Positions 44,531-55,330 of a DNA stretch of 64,000 nt are shown here, piece by piece; position 1 is the stretch's first letter; every line of letters begins with the position of its first letter. Origin of the DNA: Henckelia pumila (lineage: Eukaryota > Streptophyta > Magnoliopsida > Lamiales > Gesneriaceae); assembly GCF_033568475.1 (NCBI RefSeq), contig NC_133121.1, positions 25,589,374 through 25,653,373 on the forward strand, read 5' to 3'. The position numbers were made by a program, and so were the translations under genes. The notes beneath the pieces are model-generated. The model did no database searches, was not told the DNA's origin, and was given only the letters and a program-made list of their open reading frames with translations.

Positions 44531-45970
44531 TGATAAGTACATTTTGTATGCATTAGTTCATGATATTTTTATGTTTATTTTGTGTGCATTTATATTGTTT
44601 TATGTGCTTTTATGTGTTTTAGTACATGTGTGTGTATTTCACTCCTCGGGTGTTAATTTTGTAGGAAAATAGATTTGTGAAGCATTAATTACCGAGCAGC
44701 CTTGGTAAAAAATTCAAATTTAATTTTAGAGAGTTCCAAATCTGATCTCCACCGTTCAAATTCAATTTCAAGATGTTTGAAGCTGCTGTCAAAATTTCAG
44801 GTCAATCCGACGGCTGGAACTCGAGATATGATTTTTGTAAGAAAAATGCGTGCGGGAAAGAAGACATACATGGACCTAGACACGGACCTGGCACGGGTCC
44901 GTGCACAGCGCGAGCTTGAGCGAGAAATACGGAAAAGAAATTTCGGGAACAGAAAACTGCTCGCTCGAGCGAGACTTGGGCTCGCTCGAGCGAGCCGCGC
45001 GATCAAAGTTTTATTTTTAGAAAATTCCTTGGCCGAGCAGGATACAATATTTTTAATATTTGGACATATAAATACCCTTTCAACCATCAGATTAAGGGTT
45101 CCAGATTTCAGAGAATTTCAGACGGAAGGCGGCTACTGCTACCAGGCTTGGGAGAAGATTTTTTCTTCTTTTCTTTTATTTTATTTTTACTTTTCATGAT
45201 TAAAAACCTTATTTGGTCATGAATTTATTTATTGAGTATTTTTCTTTCTTCGATCAAGGCCACGTGATTGGGCCAGACAATTTATGTAGAAAACATGGTT
45301 TGTTTATTTGAGATTTTTAGACTTGATTTGATTTTATTGTTTATTGAATTCATATTTGTCTTGTGAATTTCCTGGCCAGTTATTTGCTTGCTTGTTAATC
45401 GATTCCAAGTCGACATAGGAGGTTTTGATTTTGATCACTTCGATATTCAACATAGTGTAAAACTGACTAGAAAAAGAATTCGGTTTCATTATGCGGTTTG
45501 GGTGTAAACTGAATTTTCACAGTTATTCATGCATTCAAATTTGGTTAGAATTACGAAAGATTAGTTCATCAATATTTGAATAGGTTTGATTGTTCTAGAA
45601 ATAGTCCTTCGAACAAATTAGGAAAATTCCCGTGAATTAAGATTAAGTCTGATGTCTTAGATCGAATCCTTGTTACATGAATTGTCTGATACCTACGTGA
45701 GTCCTTGATCGAACTTTTCCCACATTTGAATTAATCCAAATTTTTCTGCTGCGTTTTAATTAAGTTTATTTTATTTGCAATTTTAATTATTAGTTTAAAA
45801 TCTGAAATTTTTCTTTTTGATTAGTCTAGATTAAGTAAAAATAAATATATTTTGGTATTCATATATATACAGTCCCTGTGGGTTCGACATCTGGACTTTT
45901 GTCCACTATATTATAATTTGACCTGGTACGCTTGCTAGTTGATTTTTAATCACACCGATTTAGCCGGCCA
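44531..45970 (+). repeat. 5' LTR of the Ty3 element
   Basis: 1440 bp, collinear with 49598-51053 with scattered substitutions and a small indel near 44910. It contains two copies of the perfect palindrome CTCGCTCGAGCGAG (44960-44973 and 44981-44994). Open frames inside it are chance. Confidence 0.9.
44960..44994. repeat. Paired 14-bp perfect palindromes in the Ty3 LTR
   Basis: CTCGCTCGAGCGAG occurs twice with a 7-bp spacer, and again twice in the other LTR at 50042-50055 and 50063-50076. The two copies can also pair with each other. Confidence 0.95.
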
Positions 45971-45976
45971 AGTTTT

Positions 45977-45993
45977 TGGCGCCGTTGCCGGGG
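45977..45993 (+). promoter_or_regulatory. tRNA-Asp primer-binding site of the Ty3 element
   Basis: TGGCGCCGTTGCCGGGG, 6 bp after the 5' LTR, is complementary to the 3' end of plant tRNA-Asp. This is the usual primer of Athila/Tat-type Ty3 elements. Confidence 0.9.
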
Positions 45994-46238
45994 ACTGTTT
46001 TGATATCATAATTTTTATTTCGCTTGAGATTACACTGTTTTTTTTATTTTATTAAAAATTCTGAATTTTCTTTTGTTCTTTGTGATTTTCAGGTACTAGC
46101 TTGTTGTGCATGCATAACATTTGATCTAAGGAGCTTCTACCACTTGATTTGGAGATCGAACGCACGCTCAGGAAGATCCGGAAAGCAAGGAAGAATCTTA
46201 ATCTAGTACTTGAAACAGAATCTGAATAAGAAGAAGAC

Positions 46239-47600
46239 ATGGCAGACAACCGTACTGTTTGGGATATTATCCGTCCGCCAACCGAAGGCTATGGATCTAG
46301 CATAGTTCACCCCGCTGTTGAGGCGAACAATTTTGAGCTGAAACCCTCTACTATTCAGCTGATTCAATTGCAAGCTAGATTTGGGGGTACGTCTGTGGAA
46401 GACCCCTACGCTTATCTGGAGTGTTTTATGTCGATCTGCGACACGTTCAAAGTTAATGGGGTAACATCCGATGCAGTGCGACTGCGGTTATTCCCATTCT
46501 CTCTTCAAGGCAAAGCTGTTGAGTGGTTAGATGATTTACCTGCAGGTTCCATCACTACATGGAACCAACTTGTTCAGACTTTTCTGAACAAGTATTTCCC
46601 TCCTACTAAGATGGCGAAGTTGTTCTCAGATATTATATCTTTCAAGAAAAAGGAGGGAGAATCTCTACATGCAGCATGGACCAGATTTAAAAAGTTGTTG
46701 AGGATGTGTCCTCAGCATAATCTCACACAAAGGCAGCAAACCCAGACGTTCTATAATGGAGCAGATCCTTCAGTGCGTTCTATGCTAGATGCTACTGCTA
46801 ATGGATGCTTATTCAGGAAGACGCCAGCTGAAGCCTGGGAGATCATTGGCAACATGACAGAGAGTAACATTGGGTGACCGGATGTGAAAAGAGAGAAGAA
46901 TGCTGGAGTTCTAGAGGTCGATGCTTTGATGGCCCTCAATGCGAAGATCGACGCTCTGACACATCAAGTGGCACTCATGAAAACAGCGCCAGCACAAGGG
47001 AATATGCAACAAGAACAACAGTTGTTTGAAGTTGAGGCTGTGAATTTTATGGGCAATCAAGGACGACAGCCGTACAACTCCTACAACAACTATAATCCGA
47101 ACTGGCAGCCTAAGCAAGAGGAGAAGAAGCCGAGTTTTGAGGAGATCATGATGAAATACGTTGCAGGAACTGAGGCTCGCTTACAGAATCAGGAAAGTAT
47201 GCTGCAGAAGTTAGAAGTCCAGATGAGTCAGATAGCAACCCAACTCTCTACTCGTCCTACTGGAGCATTGCCTAGCAACACTGAACCAAATCCAAGAGGC
47301 GTGAACGCTATCATGGTAGTGACTAGATCACAATCTGAAAAATCTGAGGAGCAGAGGGACGAAACATCTACTGTGGAGGGGCCGAAAATTGCAGAAGTTA
47401 TGGAGGATGTGCGTGTTGAAAATTCCTCCAAGGCAGGTAAGAAAGGTAAGACTTCAAAATTTGAAGTTAATGATAAGGTTGATATATATACTCTACCTTT
47501 TTCCTTAGAGCTAAGCAACTGTTATTTGATTCTCAATTTAAAAAGTTTCTTGAAATTTTCAAGAAACTACATATTAACATACCTTTTGCAGATGCTTTAG
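46239..47600 (+). pseudogene. Ty3 Gag polyprotein with one stop and one frameshift
   Basis: The ATG at 46239 starts MADNRTVWDIIRPPTEGYG. The retrotransposon Gag domain is clear: YAYLECFMSICDTFKVNG, LFPFSLQGKAVEWLDDLP, LVQTFLNKYFPP and KKLLRMCPQHNL. A TGA at 46875 interrupts, and the same frame goes on from 46878 to about 47480 with a coiled-coil (ALNAKIDALTHQVALMK) and a Gln/Asn-rich region. A frameshift near 47480-47500 moves the frame to the protease block. Gag forms the particle. Confidence 0.9.
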
Positions 47601-48313
47601 CTCAGATGCCGAACTATGCAAGATTTCTGAAAGACTTGCTGAAAAATAAGAAGAATCTGAACGACGTAACACAAGTCACACTGAATGAGGAGTGTTCGGC
47701 GGTGCTGAAAAAGAAGCTTCCACCAAAATTTCAGGATCCAGGGGGTTTTTCTATACCCTGTAAAATTGGAAGTCTATCTTTTGAAAATGTTTTATGTGAT
47801 CTAGGATCGAGTATAAATTTAATGCCATATTCTATTGCTCGAAAATTAGGCATAGAAAATATTGAACCTGCTGCTATCTCTCTCAAATTTGCTGATGGTT
47901 CTATTAAATATCCAAGAGGGATAGTGGAGAATATCCTAGCAAAGATAGATAATTTAATTTATCCTGTAGATTTTGTTATTCTTGACATGGAGGAGGAGTT
48001 AGAGGTTCCGTTGATTTTAGGACGCCCTTTTCTTGCTGCTAGTAGGGCGTTAATTGATGTTGAGAGAGAAGAGTTGGTACTAAGGCTGAATGATGAACAA
48101 GTAGTTTTTACCATGCTTAAGTCGGCTACTGAGAGCCCAATTTTAAAATCTTGCTCTGTTGTTTATTTAGTTGATGAGATGCATGATGTTGGTGCATGTC
48201 TGCAGGTGCAATTTCATGCAGGAATTAGTCCCTTGCACAATTTCTTTAATGGTGTGGCATGCAAGTGTAGGACTAATCTGAGTTTTTCAAAGACGGTGGA
48301 TAAACCACCTTGA
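47500..48313 (+). pseudogene. Ty3 aspartic protease region, end of the coding part
   Basis: After the frameshift the frame reads QFKKFLEIFKKLHINIPF, then MPNYARFLKDLLKNKKNL (47606 on), a conserved spot before the protease of Athila/Tat elements. The protease active-site block is VLCDLGSSINLMPYSIA (Asp-Leu-Gly in place of DTG, usual in this lineage), with the partner strand EVPLILGRPFL. The frame stops at 48313. The downstream pol is missing, so the element can only move with proteins from a relative. Confidence 0.88.
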
Positions 48314-49597
48314 ATGTCGCCACTCAAGAGAGGAGCAGAGTCGGGCTATAGACTATAAATTTAGAGCTGACTGGGAGGCAACCCAGTGTTTTTGTTTTTG
48401 CTTTTTATTTTGTTTTTGCTTTTTATTTGATTTTTGTTTCTTTCCCATGCCAGTTTGTCGTGCCTGCTGATTTATCTCGACTGCTGCTACCGTCCCGGTT
48501 GATACTGTCAAGAAGGAAGAGGATGAATCGAAAACCAGGGGAGTGTTATTTTTGTTCTCATTTTGTTTTTGTTCGTTTCGCATTCTGTTCATTGTTCTGA
48601 AGCATTGAGGGCAATGCTTTGGATAAGTATGTGGGGGGGGGGGGGGTAGACTAGTTTATTGCATTGTTTGTTATGTTTGTTTTGCATCTGTCGTGTTTCG
48701 TATTTGTTTTCATACAATTTGTTTTTGTTGTTGTTTGCATTGTTATGAGTAGGATGAGTCATAATAGCCAATGATGATGAAGTTTATTTGAAAAAAAATT
48801 TTTTTTTTAAAAAAAATTGCTCTTGACTTGACATGAGAAACTGTAGGTTGAACCGTGAATATTTATAAGCACTTGTGTTAGACCAGTAGACTGTAACGAA
48901 AGATTTGATGAAGTTTTTGTCTGTTTGACCATTGCACGGCAATAGGTGGTTTGTGGATCTTGATTGTGTTCTATGAATTTTGATAAGGCTCTAGTAAGAC
49001 ACTTATGATCTTGGGCGCACCTAGAAAAAAAAATTATTCAATTCCATCCGGGCTTTGAAAGGATTAAAATCCTATATAAAAAAAATTAAATTTAAGGCTA
49101 ATTATGCGGATTAAATGGGATTGATGCTCCATCCGGGCTATAGACGAGGGGATTAAAAAGAAAAAATAGAATGATTTTTCGTATCCTAGCCAGTTATAGC
49201 TATGTCAGCGGGTAATTATTGGGGCTAAAGCAATACCGGGTGCAAAATCCGGAGTTGTGTAATTCATTATCTCAAGGGAGGTGGGTATAGTCTAGAGGTC
49301 GTTGAAAGGAATTGACACTTGAAGAGAACTTGCACTGATTTATCATAGGTCGCTAAGCAGATTTGAGACGAATTCGATTTAAGTTGCATGAAACTGGAAT
49401 GACATTTCACACACACACGTTCACATTAAATCGAAAGTGTATTATGAAAAGTTGAGAGCATGTCTGTGTTTTTGGTTTTGTGATTGAACTTCTTGGAGGC
49501 TTTGCGCATTTATGAATCGTCCTTACTTATGTTTTTGTTTGCATTTTGTTTTTGCATGTCTTGCTCGAGGGCGAGCAAGAGTTAAGTATGGAGGTGT
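48314..49597 (+). other. 3' non-coding part of the Ty3 element
   Basis: No coding capacity. It contains GACTGGGAGGCAACCCAG, a sequence often found near the 3' end of Athila/Tat elements, a run of 14 G at 48633-48646, and a purine-rich end (AGTATGGAGG) directly before the 3' LTR that would serve as polypurine tract. Confidence 0.75.
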
Positions 49598-51053
49598 TGA
49601 TAAATACATTTTGTATGCATTAGTTCGTGATATTTTTATGTTTATTTTGTGTGAATTTATATTGTTTTATGTGCTTTTATGTGTTTTAGTACATGTGTGT
49701 GTATTTCACTCCTCGGGTGTTAATTTTGTAGGAAAATAGATTTGTGAAGCATTAATTATAGAGCAGCCTTGGTCAAAAATTCAAATTTAATTTTAGAAAG
49801 TTCCAAATCCGATCTCCACCATTCAAATTCAAGCTCAAGATGTTTTGAAGCTGCTGTCAAAATTTCAGGTCAATCCGACGGCTGGAACTTGAGATATGAT
49901 TTTTTTAATAAAACTGCGCGCGGGAAAGAAGACATACACGGACCTAGACACGTACCTGGCACGGGGTCCGTGCACATCGCAAAAATTTCAGACTCGCTCG
50001 AGTGAGAAATACGGAAAAGAAATTTCGGGAACAGAAAACTGCTCGCTCGAGCGAGACTTGGGCTCGCTCGAGCGAGCCGCGCGATCAAAGTTTTATTTTT
50101 AGAAAATTCCTTGGCCGAGCAGGATACAATCTTTTTAATATTTGGACATATAAATACCCTTTCAACCATCAGATTAAGGGTTCCAGATTTCAGAGAATTT
50201 CAGACGGAAGGCGGCTACTGCTACCAGGCTTGGGAGAAGATTTCTTCTTCTTTTCTTTTATTTTATTTTTACTTTTCATGATTAAAAACCTTGTTTGATC
50301 ATGAATTTATTTATTGAGTAGTTTTCTTTCTTCGATCAAGGCCACGTGATTGGACCAGACAATTTATGTAGAAAACTTGGTTTGTTTATTTGAGATTTTT
50401 AGACTTGATTTGATTTTATTGTTTATTGAATTCATATTTGTCTTGTGAATTTCCTGGCCAGTTATTTGTTTGCTTGTTAATCGATTCCAAGTCGACATAG
50501 AAGGTTTCGATTTTGATCACTTCGATATTCAACATAGTGTAAAACTGACTAGAAATAGAATTCGGTTTCATTATATGGTTTGGGTGTAAACTGAATTTTC
50601 ACAGTTATTCATGCATTCAAATTTGGTTAGAATTACGAAAGATTAGTTCATCAATATTTGAATAGGTTTGATTTTTCTAGAAATAGTCCTTCGAACAAAT
50701 TAGAAAAATTCCCGTGAATTAAGATTAAGTCTGATGTCTTAGATCGACTCCTTGTTACATGAATTGTCTGGTACCTACGTGAGTCCTTGATCGAACTTTT
50801 CCCATATTTGAATTAATCCAAATTTTTTCTGCTGCGTTTTAATTGAGTTTATTTTATTTGAAATTTTAATTATTAGTTTAAAATCTGAAATCTTTCTTTT
50901 TGATTAGTCTAGATTAAGTAGAAATAAATATATTTTGGTATTCATATATATACAGTCCCTGTGGGTTTGACATTTGGACCTTTGTGCAGTATATTATAAT
51001 TTGACCTGGTGCGCTTGCCAGTTGATTTTTAATCACACCGATTTAGCCGGTCA
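49598..51053 (+). repeat. 3' LTR of the Ty3 element
   Basis: 1456 bp, collinear with 44531-45970. It ends ...TTAGCCGGTCA and is followed at once by LINE coding sequence. Confidence 0.9.
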
Positions 51054-51421
51054 CGCCAAAAACTTGATTCCAAAGAAACAACGTCTGGAGTATCTCTCTG
51101 ATCTTCGTCCCATATCTTTATGCAACGTACTCTACAAGATTGTTGCTAAAGTAGTGGCTAATCGGGTTAAGGGATTGCTTAATTCAGTTATTTCTCCCTC
51201 TCAAAGTGCCTTCACTCTGGGAAGACATACTACAAACAATGTTCTATTGGCCTTTGAGATTGGACACTATTTAAAGCGTAAAACTCAAGGGAAAACGGGA
51301 GTGGCAGCTCTGAAGATTGATATGTCAAAGGCGTATGATCGGATCGAATGGCCTTTCTTAAGGCATATGTTGATTTGTTTGGGTTTTCATAGGAGATGGG
51401 TAAACTTTGTTATGATATGTA
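51054..51421 (+). pseudogene. LINE reverse transcriptase, N-terminal part
   Basis: Readable from LIPKKQRLEYLSDLRPISL (RT motif 1 of plant LINEs) through IVAKVVANRVKGLL to ALKIDMSKAYDRIEW (motif A with catalytic Asp) and LICLGFHRRWVNFVM. The frame is intact until the copia junction at 51421. Confidence 0.88.
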
Positions 51422-53324
51422 TGAAAGAGTGGGTGCCCGGTTAGCTAACGTGTGGCTAAGGGCTTTTGTGACTCTATGTGTAAACAATCTTTGTTTAATA
51501 TAATTTACACTTTTATATTGGCATTTACTTTATCTTTTATCATATTATTATGTTGTGACGTACTATACGATGTTTAGATAAAGACCTTGAATATAATAGA
51601 GTGCATATAAGATATGATAGTAGAATTGAATGACTATCATGAAACACATCTTATAATCACTGTATATTCTAAATAGTTCCTAGTCAATTGAGTCGTCCGC
51701 TAATAAGGATAAGGATCGCTCGAGATTGAGACTAGCATTTGCGATGCCTAGTACCACGTTTCATTGGTATAGAACATAGAGATGTTCAAAGCATGCAAAT
51801 AGATATTCATATGATGGATGATCAAACTACCCTATTCGGACTTTCCAAGTGGTTATCATTAATTGAGTGGATAAGTCCGCGGTTTTGGTTGTACACCATT
51901 TTGGTTGTACACCATTAGTCCTTACTACTTGAAATATCATGGAGACTCTATATGCTAGTACTGTACTTTGACTCGTTTACCGACTCTATGAGGGTCATCG
52001 GGTGTCGAGATTGGGTACAGTTACGACACATATAGGAGTCGATGCTTTGTTGTCAAGGATTCACCACACGCTTGCGAGTGTGGATATCCTATGCGATCTG
52101 AGGAGATATTAGTGTGACAAATCTCTGGCCAGAGTACATGATGTGCTTTAGGTTACTTTCTTTCCTAGTAGCACATGCGATGTCACTATTTGATCTTCAA
52201 GATGCATTGCATAGTTATCGAATCTCGAACGACTCTCGATGTACCAATGGTTGTTGATTCGATTGGAATATATGGATGAAGGGACCGTACTGTACGCTAA
52301 CCAAAACCTACTGGTTCTTGCAGGCACTATCAGTGATACCTAAGAAATCATGGGGCGATGTTGCTAGGCGCTCTTACCATGATTCGATGAGTAAGTCGGA
52401 AATTGTTGTTCCGAGTCACAAGGAGTTGTGAGCCCACGGCTAGCTGTATCCCTGAACCATTGAGGGTTACACAAGTAATGGATTTCTAATCCCCGTTGAG
52501 ATATTTGAATTTAAAGAGTTAAATTTGGCAAAAGAGAAGTTGGACTTCTTAACTAAAGGGAGTGGAATTTCCTAAAATGACATAGGGATGGGCATTTTTG
52601 GAAATCACTGAATTCAGATTCAGAAAAATTATCTTGACTTTAAAAAGTGCAGAAATGATTTCTGAGCACATTGGTGAAATCAGTTTATCAATCGGAGTCA
52701 TGATGAATTTTATATTAATTTCTATAATAACAGGCTTGGCTTGTTGGGCTTAAATTATGACTAATGGGCCCTAAGAAGTTAGTGTCCTATTAGACATATA
52801 ATTAATCCAGTACATAAATTATATATATAGTAGAGGTAGGGGATTTTGAAAAAGACAATTCATTCCAAGTTGGAATTTTCGAAAATCTCATATTAATCTA
52901 AGTTGGAATTTTCGAATTCCTTCTCCTTTTTGAGAGAATTCAGTCTGTGATTTTTTTGAAAAATTACATTCTGAATTGACAGATCAAATATGTAAATCTC
53001 TTCGATAAACATCTGATTGATTTCTAGTGCAATCAATCAGAGGGTTTTTGTTTTCTATTCGTGGACCTAATTCAGGAGTTGATCGAGCAAGTCATCAGTT
53101 CCTGGGATTTACAAGAAGAGCAGATTTAATCTGTTGGAGTCCATTAATCAAGCCATAGCTTGAAGAGGTAAAATATTAATTGTTATTATTATTTTACTTG
53201 TAGATTTTAATCGTAAGGATTTGATACCCATGATATGAAATCGTTTCATATCAGAAAAGAAAAATTTTTAAACTTCCGCTGCTCCGGGTATCAGATCTGA
53301 CTGATATGAAAACGTGTTCCAACA
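51422..53324 (+). repeat. 5' LTR of the copia element
   Basis: 1903 bp, nearly collinear with the 3' LTR. It carries a 22-bp local repeat (GGTTTTGGTTGTACACCATT region, about 51880-51915) that the 3' LTR has only once. A TATATATATAG stretch near 52820-52832 is a candidate promoter element. Confidence 0.92.
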
Positions 53325-53325
53325 G

Positions 53326-53338
53326 TGGTATCAAAGCC
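53326..53338 (+). promoter_or_regulatory. tRNA-Met-type primer-binding site of the copia element
   Basis: TGGTATCAAAGCC, one base after the LTR, differs by one base from the usual TGGTATCAGAGCC of plant copia elements. Confidence 0.85.
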
Positions 53339-53457
53339 AGGTTGTTCTCAGATCAAACGATTAAAATTTATCGATTGTACAAAATTTTGGCCTCGGTTTT
53401 TTGGAAAACAAAACAAAATTTTTTTAAAAAAATAAATTTGAAGGGAAACACGGGCAC

Positions 53458-53544
53458 GGGCAGCGATGATCGCTGCCCGATTGCTGCCCTGGGCAGCGAT
53501 CCAATCGCTGCCCAGGCACCACGTGGGCTGCCCTGTCCCACGTG
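53458..53544. repeat. Three consecutive perfect hairpins in the copia leader
   Basis: Hairpin 1 has 10-bp arms GGGCAGCGAT (53458-53478, 1-base loop). Hairpin 2 has 12-bp arms CTGGGCAGCGAT (53489-53515, 3-base loop). Hairpin 3 has 8-bp arms CACGTGGG (53520-53544, 9-base loop). They form a GC-rich island in AT-rich DNA. Confidence 0.95.
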
Positions 53545-54511
53545 AAGGTGTTCCCGGGCAGCCCGGAAAAATTGAAATTTTTATTTTTAAGAATTTTAAA
53601 TTTTTGAAATTTTAGTTTTTGGTCCGATCGAAAATTGTTTTGATTAGACCACGAGGCATCGGGTCAAATTGTTTGAGTCCGAAATTTTTAAATTTGATTT
53701 TTGGATAAATTTGAATTTTTGGAAAATTTATAAATATTATCCGTTAAATTAGATTTTACAAAATTAATTATTTTGGTACAATTGATGATAAGATATGATC
53801 TTATGATTAAATTAAATAAAATTTGATTTTATCTTTTTAATTATGTTGCCATTGCATGTTATCCAATGATTTAATTATTGGATAAGAGGATGATCGATTG
53901 TCATGACCAATTTTGTAGGTGTGTGTTAGGTTGTTTACATTTGGTTTTTATTATTGTTGTTGGGTTTTATTATTGGGCTTGGTTTATAGCCCAAATTGAT
54001 TTATCATTTGTAATAAAAGTGGGCCTGGTTTATGGTTCGTTCCCATCCTTAAATATGTATCCCCTACTTGTCATCGAAATTTATTGTAAATTTATTAGAC
54101 TTAGTGGGAGATAAAGATTTGAAGACAATGGTGGGCCCAGCAGACAATAAAGACCGAAGAAATGTAAATTGGAAACTCAATGTAATAGGATTGCATTGCA
54201 TACTTGCATATTACCTAGGATTGGACTTAGACTCGTGATTGGAAACCACGGGTCGATAAGATCTAGGCATCGATCATCATTTATATAATATTTGATATTA
54301 TTGTTGTATGCATTTTTAGACTAAATTGCATGAATCCCGCAAGCATGCAAATTATTAAATGATGAGACAATTTTTCAAAATTAAAATCCCTCATTTTAAA
54401 TATGATTTAAAATTGATATCAAGATTAACAAAAGAGAATTTAAATATTGTTTAAATGTTCCTACCTTCCATCAACGATCAATGTATGAGATGTTACCCGC
54501 GGGCGTGGTCC

Positions 54512-54790
54512 GGCTCATATTATTGGGGGGGGCCCGTTCGTTGGAAAGCTGTACATTGGATCGACACATGTTGTAAGTTGGGTGGAACTCCCATGGGATT
54601 GGCTCATATTATTGGGGATTCACATGGCGACCGTCCATCACAACTTAATATTGATGGGTCATCTTGACATGTCACAATAAACGGCGTCATATTATTGGGC
54701 CCTTATTGGACATGAAGTAAAAAACATGGGGGTTGCTTTGGAAGCAATTGGGCTCTACCTTTTGAAAATTATGGTTGGCTGATATTATTC
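54512..54790. repeat. Degenerate ~90-bp repeats in the copia leader
   Basis: The motif GGCTCATATTATTGGGG or a variant occurs at 54512, 54601, 54683 and 54777, i.e. with spacings of 89, 82 and 94 bp. Confidence 0.8.
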
Positions 54791-54981
54791 GGGACTATGA
54801 TTTGTCAATTGGACTCCATGTTCCCACTAAGGAAACCAGTTTCTCATTTTCACTAGAGGGTGGTGAAATCGTTAAAATAGTGGGAGTGTAATTCATAAAA
54901 TTAATCTCGCCTTATTTTATGTCTTAGTAAATTAATTAAGCAATCACTGATAATTATCTGCTTTCATCTCAGTATTTCATT

Positions 54982-55330
54982 ATGATGAATTCGAGTAATC
55001 CACATGTTTCTATTCTCAAACAAAATAAAATTACTGGCGCAAACTATACGGATTGGTTCCGTAAGTTAAGATTGTCCTGAGTTCGGAGAAGATTTTCTAC
55101 GTGCTAGAAAAGGCTCCTCCAAAAACAGCCCCGACTGATGTAACTTCGGAAAGGTTGGACGAACTAGAGAAATTGTGGGACCATGATCTCAAGGCCAAAT
55201 GTTACATGCAAAACTGGACAAGTTTAAAGAAGTTTGCCATCACTGCAAGAAACCCGGTTATTGAAAACGTAACTGCAAAGAATATCTCAAGCAGTTGCGA
55301 ACTGCAAAGGGTATGTTTTACATTGAAATA
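54982..55330 (+). pseudogene. Copia gag remnant
   Basis: It begins MMNSSNPHVSILKQNKITGA and NYTDWFRKLRLS, the usual start of plant copia Gag, then a TGA at about 55079. A shifted piece follows (VLEKAPPKTAPTD...), and the text jumps to CYMQNWTSLKKFAITARNP. Most of the Gag middle, including the zinc knuckle, is missing, so an internal deletion is likely. The protease frame starts overlapping its end. Confidence 0.8.

Larger units (their letters stand above)
44531..51053 (+). mobile_element. Ty3-type LTR retrotransposon of Athila/Tat kind, lacking RT and integrase
   Basis: Two direct LTRs of about 1.44 and 1.46 kb, both starting TGATAA and ending CCGG[CT]CA. A tRNA-Asp primer site, Gag and protease frames follow. 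The protease is then followed directly by a 3' non-coding region and the second LTR. No RT, RNase H or integrase motif remains. Flanking 5-mers differ (GTCTT on the left, CGCCA on the right), so there is no target duplication. It cuts the protease end of viral locus 2. Confidence 0.88.

Noticed and set aside
44702..45199. 165-codon frame in the Ty3 5' LTR
   Set aside because: The corresponding part of the 3' LTR is shifted and interrupted, so it is not conserved; it is open because of GC-rich palindromes.
48633..48646. G14 run as a G-quadruplex or polypurine tract
   Set aside because: A single homopolymer without spaced G blocks, about 950 bp from the LTR. The tract next to the LTR at 49585-49597 fits better, and run length is prone to sequencing error.
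44526..51058. Ordinary Ty3 insertion with a 5-bp duplication
   Set aside because: Flanks are GTCTT and CGCCA, which do not match, so the right flank is not original.
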